In this document: in pieces, positions 1-11,421 of the stretch
Layout of the letters: each line of letters opens with the position of its first letter
Numbering within the stretch: the first letter of the stretch is position 1
Notes under the pieces: generated by a model
The model's database searches: none
Told to the model about the DNA's origin: nothing
Seen by the model: only the letters and a program-made list of their open reading frames with translations
Program-made: the position numbers and the translations under genes
NCBI GenBank assembly: GCA_048013815.1
Contig: CM106585.1
Span: 12,958,001-13,022,000 of the forward strand
DNA from: Setoptus koraiensis
Taxonomy: Eukaryota; Arthropoda
Length of the DNA: 64,000 nt
Reading direction: 5' to 3'

Positions 1-1124
1 CATTGTTCGCAACTAGTTGGCGTTGCTGTCGCTGCTGCAATTGCTGTGGTTGCTGTTGTTGCTGTTGTTTGCCGCGCCGAGGTGTCGGCGTCGCCGGTGG
101 TGCCGCGGTCCTGGCTTGCGCCATCGCTACGCCGCTCGTCTCGATTTGCGTTGGTCTCGGCGCTGTGGGCGCTCTCTATCGGCGATGCGACACACCCAAT
201 TTGAGCATTGTTGTCAGTGACACTGCAGCCCGATTGTATTCCCGAAATCGTGTCACTATTAATCCCCCCATCTGAGCAATTTATGTCTGATTGGTGGTGG
301 GTGGCAAATACGTCACTCGCCACCGAACACTCGGCTGTGGTGGCCGAATTAAAAACGGCAACAAATCCGCTTTCATGATGCAATGCCGATGCAGACCCGA
401 CAGGCTCATCATGTTTGTGTCGTAACGGTTGGCCGCTTTGACCACTAGCTGGCGCTTGGTCATAATGGCCAACAACAGTGGCTCGAGATACTCTGTTGCT
501 CGCCAGTGGCAACTTTGTTTCTGTTGCCACTGCGGGCCCCTCGTCGCTTTCGCCGATAATCCCGGCGCCATTGTGGCGCAATTGTTGTTGCTGCTGTTGT
601 CGTTGTTGTTGGTCCGGTTGGCCGCTGGTGTCGCAAATGACGTCATCGTGATCATTAATAATGTTGTCATTGTTAGCGGTGCCAATTGTTTTAGCACTTT
701 CGCTCTTTGTCGCGCTCGGGCCACAATCGATGGGACCACAATCAATGGGGCCACAATCAATGGGGCCACAACGGTGATCGGGCGCATAGTGGCGGCGACA
801 CTTGGAGCAGCAGGCATAAATGGTGGCCGCGCACAATTGACAGCTCCACAAGCATCGCAACTGGTCATTTGCCGCCGCTGTCTCGCCATCAACTGTCACC
901 AACTCGCTGTTGCCCGCTCTGCAGCTAGATGGCGCCGATTGATTGCTACTGTGATGCATGCCATTATCATTATTGGTCAGCTCGTTGCCGGTGGTGCCAG
1001 CTATCGGCCCTCGGACGGGCCTAGAATGGTGACACTCGCAATGACAACAGGCACACCAACAGCGGCAACAATCGCACGCCGATTGTCTGCTGTTTGGTGC
1101 GATATTGCCAATGTTGTTGCTGTT

Positions 1125-1193
<69 letters not shown>

Positions 1194-1201
1194 GCTGTTG
1201 T

Positions 1202-1248
<47 letters not shown>

Positions 1249-4200
1249 TTGTTCAAGATGCGTCTATTTTTGATTGCCTCGTTGTGGTGGCGCGCGCAAT
1301 GCTCCACAACACCAAGGCCCAAGGTTGTTGTTGTGGTGTCGTAATGCTCACAACAACAACACAATTCCGTTGCATCATCGCCCTCACACGATGACAGCCG
1401 GTGTCCGCTGGCCGACGGGGGCGTTCTCGGCGAGTCCGGACCGCTCCCCAAAGAGTCCACAATGCCCAAAGTGCCCACAATGCCCAAAGTGCCCACAGCT
1501 GTCGGGTAAGGCTGGCCGGGGGCCCGGTTGCCATGGCAGCCGCGCCAGCAACAACAGTGCCGCGACCCAGACGACATCTGTCGGCCAATCTCGCCACTAG
1601 CTTGGCTGGATTTATTTGGACACCAGTTTGGCAATATTGTTGCAATATTATCATCAACTCGATTATTATTGGTATTATCACTATATGTGTTCGATTCTAT
1701 TGCGTCGCTAGCTTGATTTAGTTTGATATGACGAGCATGATGATGCAATCGACGATGTTTTCGGTGCATCTGCTGCTGTTGCTGTACATGGTTACTAATA
1801 AACAGCTGATTCTGACAAGTTGACTTACCACTGACAGGCATGGCGGCATTAGCACTAGTTTGCGACTTCCGGTCGCTTTTGCAATAATTGTTGTCATTAC
1901 TGCATTTGTGTTCTATTGCTGCAAGTGTCTTGTCAACGGGAATGGCTGTGCTCACAGGGAATGTCGGTGTTGTTGTTGTTGTTGCTGATTGAAAACAACA
2001 GCAGTTGTCGCCACAAACAATAGTGAAAGGTTGTCGCCACCATTGATGACTATGATTACTCCTACAAGCAGTAGTAGCGGTAGTTGTGTTGTTGTTGTTG
2101 TTGTTGTTGTTGCGTTGTCGATGATTAGAAGGCGACAGATAATTGGTTGCAGTGGACACGCTACAGTCATTGCTGGCAGCATTAGAGTAGCAGCATTGGC
2201 CTTTGTTGTGTTTACGCCTATTCACCTGGCGCTCATTATCATCATCAACATTTTGTCGCTTATGTAACGTGCTAGCAGCTATTGTTTGCACCAAACAATT
2301 GTCATCATCACTTGATTTAGTGGGGGCGCCACTTACAACAAGTTGATCTCGGCTAGTGGGTGGCCATTCCAAGGCCAGCAGCATCTTATGGTCAATTTTA
2401 GTACTTAATCCAGCCAGTTTATCGTTGTTTGTGTTTGTATATTGTTTTTGTTGCGTAATCATCATCACATTTGCACTTGCGTCCACTTGGCTGGCGTTGT
2501 CATCGGCTAATACGGTTGTTGCTGTTGTTGGCGTTGTGGTTGTGCCGACGCTATTGTTACCCGATGGTAATAACAACGACGGTGCCCATAATAACGTTTG
2601 CCTCTCCTCTTTTCCTCTAGCCCCCTCTCTGTCGCCTAGCTGTTGTTGTTGTTGTTGTTGTTGTTGCTGCTGTTGCTGCTGTTGCTGCTGTTGTTGCTGT
2701 TGTTGCATCGCATGCATTTGTGGTGAACTGTTAATATCATCCCTGTGTTGGCCGCTAGTGGGCGCATTAATACTACCATAACCACTATAACCAACATTAT
2801 TGCAACTACTGTTAGCTGTTACGTAATGGACGTCGTTAAACAGAGTTTGGCTAGCGTTGCTGCTTATTATTGTTGTTGAATTTGATTTGCTCTGGCTAGC
2901 TGACGATTGGGCCATCTGTCGTCCAAAAGCGACAAACTCGTGCCGCTCGTCGGTGTTAACTGGCACCATTGTTGTTGTGGTTGTTGTTGTCGCTGCTGTT
3001 GCCAATGGTGGTTGTGTGTTACTGCTATCACTGCAACTTAAGGCCTCAATTGGTTCAGCTTGCCACCGCTGCTGGCCACTTGATTGTAATAATCGTTCAT
3101 TATTGATTGTTGTTGTATCCGTCGAGCTATATTCATCTAGCCACTCTGCTGCCGCCGTTGTTGCCGTTGTTGTTGCCGCTGTTGTTGTCGCTGTTGTTGC
3201 CGCTGCTGTTGTTGCGGCAGAGTCCATCGTCACTTGACAATCGGCGCTAGTTGCTGTTGTTGTTGCACGACCGGTGCAAGTGGTCGCTATCATCGATGCG
3301 TCGCCGCTGTCGTTGTCATCAAAACTTGTAATTGTCTGACCGGAAGTTGTTAGTTCTGTGTTCAACAGTGTCAGTTTGCTATTGTTGGCCAATATTGCTG
3401 CTGCTGTTGTTGTTGCGCAATCCGTGGCACTGTGGTCAGCGTCACTGACACTTCCGTCGTTATTCTTGCCACCACAAAGGTAGCGGCGCAACCAAGTCAG
3501 TGGCGGCTCGTTAACAGTTGTCGCCGCTGCTGCCGGTGTTTGCTCTAGCGATCCGCTCCACTTCCGGTCATCGGATGTGGCATGGCTCGCTGTGCTGCTG
3601 CTGTTGTTGCTGTTGGTTGCATTTAATAAGTTACTCTGGCTAATCTTGCGTATCGTATCGACACTTGAGCTGCCATTATTATTATTATTACTGTTGATAC
3701 TGTTGATGTTTTGATTGTTATTGCTTGCGGTTCTGCTGACTGTGTGTGCAATGATGGCGTTAGGGCTGAAATGATGATGGCGGTCGTTTGTTCGTTTGAG
3801 TTTACAGCACGAATTGGCTATTTTGCATAGTTTGTCGCTGCTGGTAACCGCAACACGAGGCGCATTATTCAAATTATTTTCTAGCTCTGGCAAATTCTTT
3901 TCTGGCCCCAAATGAGGAATCATGCGACCACAACAATCATTATCATAATGACCACGTTTGTTGCTGTCGTTGTTGCTGTTGTCACCTCTGGATGAATGCT
4001 CTGGCAGCGCAAATTGGTAGTTGGCACCAACGGAATAGTTATCACAATTGTTTCGGCAATCATTATGCGCTGGCGAAATGGCCGGTTCACCTGTGCTGTT
4101 GTTGTTGTTGTCTTTAATCACAACCTCTTTATCTGCACGGCTGCTGCCAACAACAGTTTGTGTTGTGCGGTTTGTTGTGGCAGTTGCTGGGCCGTTATTA

Positions 4201-5702
4201 CTATTATTAGTATTATTATCACTATCACCATTGTCATTATAACGTTGCAACAATTTATGTACGCTGTCGTTGGCGAGCTCGCTGCTCTTATTATTGGCGC
4301 CGACGCGGGCGCCATCTACACAATAACAATGGTCGCCGCTCGACGTCCAGCGACCTTGGCCGGCCGCACCACATTCCATAAGGCACCAGAAGCATTTGTG
4401 TCGATGAGTGGTGTCATTGTCCAATTTTCGGCTGCCTGTCGAAGCGCGCTGACCATCGTTGTCGCTAGCATGGGTATCGGCATTATTGATAGCACGGGTA
4501 TCGGCATTGCTGATAGCCCGGGTATCGGCATTGTGGCTGCCATGGGCACGGGTGCCCGCGGGGGCGGCTCGACGGAGGTTGGGTGCGGTTGTGGCGGGCG
4601 ACAGTGGCGCCGGACTGACAACAATGGACGCTGCCGAAATACAACTGAGCGTGCTGCCCGACGACAGTCTAGACAAACTACAGGTAGACTGACCACTGGT
4701 GGTGCTGGTGTCGCTGATGGTGTCGTTGCTACTGCTGCCACTGCTGCTGATAATTGTGCAATTACGACACAATGACGCTGACGAATGCTGCGCACGCCGA
4801 CAAAAAGTATCATTGTTTTTGGCGCATGCCGCATGCCGTTTGCTCCTGACCGGAAGTGAGCTTGACTTGTCTTGTAGCGCCCTCAGTTGTTTATCTTGCT
4901 GGCTATTGGGGCTGTTGTTGTTGTTGTTGTTGTTGTTGCTGTTGTGCATGTCATCGGATAAGTTGACGGAGCACTGAGACGGACTGCACGAGACGAGACT
5001 GTAATAGGAACAGAGGGAGTAGCTGGCCGACGCCGAGGTCAGGGTGCACGACGACGACGACGACGACGACGAACACTTTGAGTGACAACTGCTGGACAAT
5101 GTCGATTGATTTGAGGCGCTTGCTGTGATTGCCGCTGTGATTTGCTGACCACCGCCAATTCGCTGACCACCGGTGATTTGCTGACCACCGGCGATTCGCT
5201 GACCACCGGTGATTTGCTGACCACTGGCTACGGCTGCGATATTGCTGGATAATTTGATTGCGTCATCGTCGCTCGCCAGCGCAGTCATCGTCGAGTGGTT
5301 GCCGGCGCAAGCGAGGTTGTTGGTGGCGTTGTTGTGGGCGCTGTGGTTGGCGCCGTTGCTGCTGCCGTTGGCTGGCCGTCGGCGACCGTCCGCCGTCATG
5401 TGATGCGCCGTGATGTTATTGTCAAAATTATTAATTATTGTTATATCATTGTCGGTTTGAGGCTGCATGTTACACACACACACACACACTCGAGTGATAA
5501 CAAGCCGATCGATGTGCGATGATTGATCTCTCGCTCTGTCGTAATATCGCTCTGTCGTAATATCGCTCTGTCGTAATATCGCTCTGTTACGTAATACGTG
5601 TTCGCGTTGCTGCCCGATGAATATGCCCGAATATACGTCTCGAATATATTTTCGAGCCGGAGCTAGCCGGCAATTGCGGTGATGGGGCCCACTTGAACAA
5701 CG
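1..5702 (-). CDS. Giant Ser/Thr/Asn/Gln-rich open frame, partial coding exon(s)
   Basis: Reading the minus strand with codons whose lowest plus coordinate is a multiple of 3, I found no stop from 5702 to the left edge: about 1,900 codons. A TAG lies at 5705-5703, in a TTGCCTTAG context that could also be a splice acceptor. Another candidate boundary is the ATG at 5468-5466, followed at once by CAG; a (TG)n run precedes it. The part below 5468 looks most protein-like. In order it has Asn/His-rich sequence, a five-unit GGQ(Q/R)I repeat (5225-5139), Ser7, an Asn tract (about 4919-4940), Ser/Thr-rich blocks with a KCFWCLMEC motif (4395-4371), a 22-Gln tract (2705-2640), a Pro-directed stretch SGPDSPRTPPSASG near 1440, a 47-residue Asn/Ser tract (1253-1113), a cysteine cluster (1076-1032) and a CxxC block (854-798). 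I see no catalytic domain and do not recognise the family. Composition suggests a large disordered regulatory or scaffold protein; that is inference. The C-terminus lies outside the window. Confidence 0.82.
720..854 (-). other. CxxC-x7-CxxC block followed by PIDCG repeats
   Basis: Codons 854-798 read CLWSCQLC, AATIYAC, CSKC and RRH. Two CxxC pairs about seven residues apart with a nearby His have the geometry of a small zinc knuckle or treble clef. Immediately downstream are three near-identical 15-bp units encoding PIDCG (about 767-723). No named zinc-finger family fits, so metal binding is inference. Confidence 0.5.
1032..1076 (-). other. Cysteine cluster in the giant frame (9 Cys in 15 residues)
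   Basis: The minus-strand codons from 1076 to 1032 read CDCCRCWCACCHCEC, followed by HH. The C-C, C-x-C and C-x-H spacing resembles metal-thiolate clusters such as metallothionein segments. It could instead be a palmitoylation site or a chance product of a TGC/TGT-rich stretch. The frame is secure, because no stop occurs nearby for hundreds of codons on either side. Confidence 0.6.
1113..1253 (-). repeat. In-frame Asn/Ser tract (47 codons)
   Basis: AAC codons interrupted by AGC give 47 residues of Asn and Ser in the giant frame. The other frames read poly-Val, poly-Leu or poly-Gln across the same DNA and are shadows. Confidence 0.8.
2640..2705 (-). repeat. In-frame polyglutamine tract (22 codons)
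   Basis: Mixed CAA and CAG codons encode 22 consecutive Gln in the giant frame, between MHAM and LGD. The mixture of codons, rather than a pure repeat, suggests the tract is old and kept as protein sequence. Confidence 0.85.
5139..5225 (-). repeat. Five-unit hexapeptide repeat in the giant frame
   Basis: Five 18-bp units encode GQQIT/GGQRI alternately (SGQQIT, GGQRIA, GGQQIT, GGQRIG, GGQQIT). Gln and Arg alternate regularly at the fourth position, which suggests duplication of a two-unit block. Confidence 0.8.
5523..5590 (-). repeat. Short tandem repeat upstream of the giant frame's likely start
   Basis: Three copies of a 16-bp unit (ATATTACGACAGAGCG on the minus strand) end in TTACGTAA at 5587-5594. 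The frame stays open through them, but the encoded sequence is unlike the Asn/Ser-rich protein downstream. It may be a 5' untranslated or intronic segment. Confidence 0.6.
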
Positions 5703-6282
5703 CTAAGGCAACAATAACTATGTCTTGTCAGATTGGTCAGACACACGGGTGGCGCGGGCAGGCACAAGCTGGCAATTGCAAAGACAAACAATCGCAATGG
5801 GCGCAATATCTACAGCATGCCAGCAGTTGAGTTGTGTCAATATTGGCCGAGTGGCGGCCAACTCGTTATTTGGTGCTTCTGTCGTTGGCAAGACCGTACG
5901 ATGCCAAGACTACAAGATTGCGCCACGAAATAAATAAGATAAGATTCGCTTGATTGTTACTGTGTGTGTGTATGATCAATAATCGCAAGCCCGCGTTCTC
6001 GCGCCCGCCAGAAAAAGAGCGGATAAGCAAAAAGTGAGCTGCCAATGGCCCTCACTTGTCAGGCCTCTCCACGGATATTTATTTATATTTATATACGTTC
6101 TTTGCCACTTCTTCCAATTATCTTGGCTGCACTCGCTAATGACGATAATAATAACTGCCGCTCTATTTCGACTTGTCCCTTTGTTTACTTATTTCTGCCC
6201 TCTCTCTCTTTGCCCGCTCTCAATTGGTCGCTCGCCGATGTCGTTGCTGCCGTGTTTGCCTTGTTGTCGTCGTTGCTGTCGT

Positions 6283-6450
6283 TGATGCCGCTGTTGTTGT
6301 TGCTGTTGTTGTTGCTGCTGTTGCCGTTGTTGCCGTTGTTGCCGTTGCCGTTGCTGTTGCTATTGTTGCTGTTGTTGCTGTTGTTGCTGCTGTTGCTGTT
6401 GTTGTTGCTGTTGTTGTTGCTGCTGTTGCTGTTGTTGTTGTTGATATTGC
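6283..6450. repeat. GTT/GCT/GCC triplet array, about 170 bp
   Basis: Interrupted triplet repeat that reads poly-Leu, poly-Val or poly-Gln depending on frame. On the minus strand a short frame (6635-6360) ends in poly-Gln, but it stops and shows no splice signals, so I treat the array as non-coding. Confidence 0.8.
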
Positions 6451-6646
6451 TGCTGTAGTTGCCAGGAGAAAAGATTGATTGCCGCTAGTGCCAAGAGTGA
6501 GCCCCAAATCGACTGGGGCCCATAATAACCTTCCACTATAAACTGCCAGCCGCTGCCGATAGCCGAGCAATAATGATAATAATTGAAACCCCTAAAACGA
6601 TAAAACCCGCACACAATTGCGCACACAATCAACACACCGGCCTACG

Positions 6647-6648
<2 letters not shown>

Positions 6649-6680
<32 letters not shown>

Positions 6681-6690
6681 CACACACAAG
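6649..6690. repeat. (AC)n microsatellite
   Basis: Nearly pure AC dinucleotide run of about 40 bp with one G interruption. Confidence 0.9.
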
Positions 6691-8190
6691 CTAATCACGC
6701 CAGCATCTAATGGGCTACCGTCAGATTACCTGGCGCCAACAGTCTGGCCAACAGGGCGACACCCTGGCGGCCCCTAAACCGACTAACGCTGGCTAGCGGC
6801 TTGCCAATAGCGTGGCTCTTGTCACGCTAGCTGTGGGCGTGAGCGGCCCGAGCGGTCGCTATATTTCGGTCGCTAGTCGCTATGTCCCAATCGCTGGTCG
6901 CTATATCTCGATCGCTATGTTTCGGTGGCCAGTCAAATACGCGACTTTTCGCTCAATGTCGCTTGTTGTTTTGCGCCCCAAATCGAGCCAGCGGGCCAGC
7001 CTGGGTCGCGTCGGGCCGGGCCGCACCGGTGTGCCGAGCTTAGGCGCGACGAGGGAGCTTACACGTGTTTATAGGTTGATATTTATATTTATGTGCAGCG
7101 TGTGTGTATGGGTGCGCTATTGTCACTTGCTTAAAATATCCCCTTGTTGTTGCATCAAATATAGTATTGCATTAAATGTAGTGTGATATTGTTGGCGCAT
7201 TAATTCATGTGTGACTGTCTTTGTATCGCTCTCATTTGTGTCGCTTTATTTGTGTGCCCTTATTTTTATCTCTTTATTCGTATCCCTTTATTTATATCTC
7301 TTTATTTATATGCCTTATTTATATCTGCAACTCGTATTTTTATCTCTTACTTATATCTGAGTCTGTGTGTAAGATATCTGAATGTGCGCGATGCTGCTTG
7401 CGGTCGCTGTTATTATTGCAGCAGAATAGTCGTATTATGTTTGCTACACACAACGACACTTGTTCCGTCGACGACGACGACGGGATATTTCTAGCTGTTT
7501 CGTAGCTGTCGCTGTTGTTGGCGTTGTTATTGTTGCTGTTGTTTTTGGCGTTGTTGTTGTTGTTGGCGTTGTTGTTGGTGCTGTTGTTGGCGTCGTCTTG
7601 TTGTCGTGTCACTCTAATTGACTGATTGTTGTCTAGTGGCCAGCAAGTAGCGCTACCGCACATTTGTACGAGCTGTTGTGTGACACGACAGGCACAAGTG
7701 ACCCATAAATGATCTATTATTATTATGCGCGCGGGTTGCTTGTCATTGACAAAGTATCATAATAATAACTGGCAAGTGGCGACACTTTTGCGCCTATTTC
7801 GCGCCTACTTTGCGCGTATTTCGTGCGTATTTTGCGCGCTCTCGTGTATAGTGTTACGTAAGTGGGGCCACGGTTACGGTTAGCAGTGGCGTCTCGGTTC
7901 ATTTCATTGAGACAATTGAAATGAGTGATAATAATCTAATTTATATATATATATATATGTGCATATTACGTAATACACAGTAATATATATATTATGTAAT
8001 ACATAGTAGTGTGCTACACTGTATGCTTTGTATGTGCGAACATTATATTTGATCTTGCCAGCGCCGGCTCGCAATTGGTGCTCGAGTGGTGGTGTTGCGC
8101 AATTGTCGCCAAACAAACAATTGCCACTATCACACAATCAATAGTATCATGTTGTTGCGTCACTACTCCCACTACTGGATGCCACTACTA

Positions 8191-8213
8191 GTGTGTGTGT
8201 GTGTGTGTGTGTG
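8191..8213. repeat. (GT)n microsatellite
   Basis: About 11 GT units. An AC run of similar purity lies at 8430-8461, so the pair could base-pair as an inverted repeat. Confidence 0.9.
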
Positions 8214-8428
8214 TTGCAAATATTACATAACTGTAATTGCGATTGTCATGTACTTATATTTACGCGCCACTGACACGCGCGTCATCACGCTGCCACTGCT
8301 GTGTCTAAATAAACCTATTGTCACAATCAACTCTCTGCCACGCTCACTAAACTTGCCGAGAGAGTCTGTCCGAAGCCAGCCAGCAAAAACACTGTCAGCA
8401 GACATTACATAACCGCTAACAGCACCGG

Positions 8429-8429
<1 letters not shown>

Positions 8430-8461
<32 letters not shown>
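8430..8461. repeat. (AC)n microsatellite
   Basis: About 16 AC units, complementary in type to the GT run near 8191. Confidence 0.9.
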
Positions 8462-8462
<1 letters not shown>

Positions 8463-8478
8463 GTTATATAACTGGCGC

Positions 8479-8546
8479 ATGTCGCTATGTGCCGCTATCA
8501 CACAACATTACTAAAGCATTAGCGTTGTAGCGGCACATAGCGACAT
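8479..8546. repeat. Inverted repeat, 19-bp perfect arms, 30-nt spacer
   Basis: Arms 8479-8497 and 8528-8546 are exact reverse complements (ATGTCGCTATGTGCCGCTA). Pairing can extend outward by GCGC after a short bulge. Confidence 0.85.
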
Positions 8547-9567
8547 TTGCGCACTTTGTGCGCCTGCTCGTGCGCGAGCCGCCCTCACCGTCGCGCAACA
8601 ATCCGCTCGTCCAGTCCGGTGTCAGCGGTGCACAGACGTGTCCACGTCGCTCGGTCGCTCTAGCTGCTCAATTCGGTCGCTGGCCGCCCGACACACGCCA
8701 CCTAGCGAGCGGAGCCCCGTTAGCGGCCCCATAGGCGCCCGGCGCGAAAACTTTTGATCGCGCGCCACCGTGGCGCCGCCGAAAACAATTATCCCCCTGC
8801 TCGCTGGCAATTATCCAGTGTGAGCAGCTGACAAACGAACGACGGGCCGACAGCGGCACGGCCCGTCACCGCGACACAACGGGCAAGCGTAGTGTCCAAC
8901 GGTAAGCGCCAAACGACTGTTAGCGGCGCGCGGGCCCCAATGATTGAGAGCGGCCTCTTAATCAATGCTACCGCGGCCGTATCCAGCAACGCTAACAAGT
9001 GATGACGAGCAGACAGTCGTGACTGTCAGCGCTCAGCGACAGTTACGTCATTGGGTTGGCGCGCTGCGGCAACGGTTGGCCGACTTGCAGCCCCAACAAA
9101 CGGTTGATGTGTGAGTCAGCGCGGCGCCCGCCCGGCCCCAATTGACGGCGGCAGCCCGGCCCCAATTGACGGCGCCAGGCCGACGGATAAGTCGTCGGGC
9201 TGCTGGCGTTTTTGTTTCGCTGTCGGCGCGTAACTCGCTGACAGCATTAACTGCAAACTGAGCAGAGAGCGGGCAAAGTGAGCAGAGCGCGCACAGCGAG
9301 CACAGTGAGCACGGCGAGCACAGTGAAGAGAGCGAGAATAAAGTGAAACACAAGACACAAACAACAGCAATGTCTACTGACAATTTGTGACGTTCATTTT
9401 GGCAATAAGTTGATAAGATAGTTTTAGTCAAAATTAGTTTTTTCCCCGGCGCATCTGTCAGCACGACTAATGCCCCACAATGGCTTGCGAGCGTCTTGCC
9501 AAGCCGTCAATTCGGGCCCGACAGCCCAACGCGGCAAGCTTGCCTGGCAAATTTGAACGTGGCGCCC

Positions 9568-9631
9568 CTCAAATATCTTGTGTGTGGGGCCCCCCCGTCT
9601 ATGAATAGACAAGTGGCACAAGATATTTGAG
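9568..9631. repeat. Inverted repeat, 15-bp perfect arms, 34-nt spacer
   Basis: CTCAAATATCTTGTG at 9568-9582 and its exact reverse complement at 9617-9631. Confidence 0.85.
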
Positions 9632-10346
9632 ATGCTGCCACTGGCCCGTTATGTCTGTCGGGCCTATTGCATTAGCCCCCGTTGGCGGCCGGCTGACAAC
9701 ACAAAGGAGGCGTCGATGGGTGATGGAGCACTCGTCCCGACACTGTCAGATCATCGACTAGCACTCGCCCCTGGCGAGACCAAATAGAGCGACGGCCTGT
9801 TAGACAGTTGTTAGACAGCGCGCGAGCGGCACGCATAACAACAAGACAGGCGAGCTCGGGCCCCAAACGGGCCCCAAACGTGCCCCAAAGATCCAAAATT
9901 GGCTCGCCAGGTGAGTGCGCTCGCTCGACGGCTCGGCGGCTCGGCGGCTCGACGGCGCGCCTCGCCAGCGACAGTTGGGCTCGTGCGTTCGCCAGTCGGG
10001 CTCGTGCGTTCGCCAGTCGGGGCGCCACTCGGCGCCCGCTCGCCCGCCCGCCCGCTTGCCAGCGAGATTGCCAGAGATTGCAGCTTTGCTGGCGCGCTCG
10101 AGCGGCCTGCGCGACTCGTTTATCTCGCCACTATCTGCTCGAGATGTAGCGCGCCGCCATCTTGGCGCGCTCGTATCGGTGGCGCTGCGGGCCCGACGGG
10201 GGAAAGTATCAACTTCCACCTGATTGGCTGGCCCAATGTGACTGGCGTCGACTTTTTCACCTCCGCTCGCTCTGATTCGCCGCGGCCTCTATCTCCCCGG
10301 CGAGCGCCGTCGTGCTAATGACTTTAGTTGCAAATGATTGGAACTG

Positions 10347-10437
10347 CACAACAACAACAGCAGCAGCAGCAGCGGCAGCAGCAACAACAACGACAACAAC
10401 AACAACAACGGCAGCACCAACAACAACAACAACAACA
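10347..10437. repeat. CAA/CAG/CGG triplet array
   Basis: About 90 bp of interrupted CAA and CAG triplets. Both strands give short low-complexity frames (poly-Thr/Ala, poly-Gln, poly-Val) that fade into GC-rich sequence. No coding support. Confidence 0.85.
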
Positions 10438-11421
10438 TTACTGCCGACTGGCACTTGTAACGGCGCCCCAAAGAAGAGCGCGCCCACCAAAAGTGATTAT
10501 GGCCCCGGCACTGGAGACCTGGCGGCTGCTTGTCGCCCCTCGGTGGCGCTGGCCTCTTATCCGCACTATTATCCGGCTTGTTGGCTGGTCGCGTCGCGCC
10601 CACCGACAGCTACTGTTACAGTGTTGCGCTCGGCGCCCCACACTCGACAGGCTGACTTGGCGCTGACGGGCTCGCGGGCGATGTCGCTGGCGTCGCTAGG
10701 TGGCTCGTGCCGTCGGATTGCACGCTTGGGCCAGCACCATTGTGTAGGCAGCTTGCATGCAGGCAGCGCGGCCCGTGTAGCACGGCGGCCCGTGTGGCTT
10801 GGCGGCGGCGGCGGCCCGGCCCGAGTGCTCGCCGGGCCCTGACACAAGTGGCCCGACGTGTGTCAAGAAAATATTATTCTGGCTAGCGTGCTGCTCTTGG
10901 CCGCTCGCGAGCAACGGTCACAGCGAGTCGCCGGTGCTCGTGGCGCCCGACGCGGCGCTGCTCGTGGCGCCCCAACTACAATGGCTCTTTCCGCCTGTGA
11001 GGCGCCAGTCAGCAAGCTAGCAATTTCAGCCGGCCAGCCAGCGATTGAGAGGAGCCCGAGGCGCTGCGCTGGCGTGCAGACAGCGAGCGAGCAGGCGCCG
11101 TCTTGCCACATGATGTAATCTGTTGATAAAAAGGATTCTTGTGATTCGCTTTTTAGAAAACATATTACGTAACAGACACCAGCCAGACAGCCGGCAAGTA
11201 GACGTTGCGACACAAATGCAAGTGTCAGTACGTACAGATGTTGGTGAGCGGGCGCCACACACAACCTAATCAAATGGGCGCCCACTAAACAACCCACATA
11301 CCAGCCAATTTCGTCTCTTTTTGATCGAGCCACCCCATTGACGACTCCATCATTCCAGCTTCCTCTATATAGCTGCCCTCTAGCGGCCAGATGTGATTCT
11401 GACAAGCGAGATATGATTCAA

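Larger units (their letters stand above)
7854..8471. promoter_or_regulatory. Cluster of RTTAYRTAAY palindromes (possible enhancer)
   Basis: TTACGTAA lies at 7854 and 7966, TTATGTAA at 7992, TTACATAA at 8223 and 8405, and the related TTATATAA at 8464. This palindrome is the established core of PAR-bZIP and C/EBP-type binding sites (Pdp1, Vrille, NFIL3/E4BP4). TA and GT/AC runs (7939-7958, 8191-8213, 8430-8461) are interspersed. Enhancer function is inference. Confidence 0.35.

Noticed and set aside
429-1394. 321-codon plus-strand frame with poly-Val, and neighbours reading poly-Leu
   Set aside because: Antisense shadow of the giant minus-strand frame; the homopolymers come from the Asn/Ser and Gln codon tracts.
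3996-4775. 259-codon plus-strand frame
   Set aside because: Exactly antisense to the giant frame, which stays open far beyond it on both sides.
4316-4834. 172-codon minus-strand frame rich in Pro/Arg
   Set aside because: Overlaps the giant frame in another phase and ends at stops on both sides; composition is that of a shadow.
6360-6635. Minus-strand frame ending in poly-Gln, considered as an upstream exon of the giant gene
   Set aside because: It meets stops between 6360 and the giant frame and shows no convincing donor; the Gln run is the triplet array.
10312-10842. 176-codon plus-strand frame starting in a Thr/Ala tract
   Set aside because: Starts in a microsatellite and continues through GC-rich DNA where long chance frames are expected; no domain, splice or start support.
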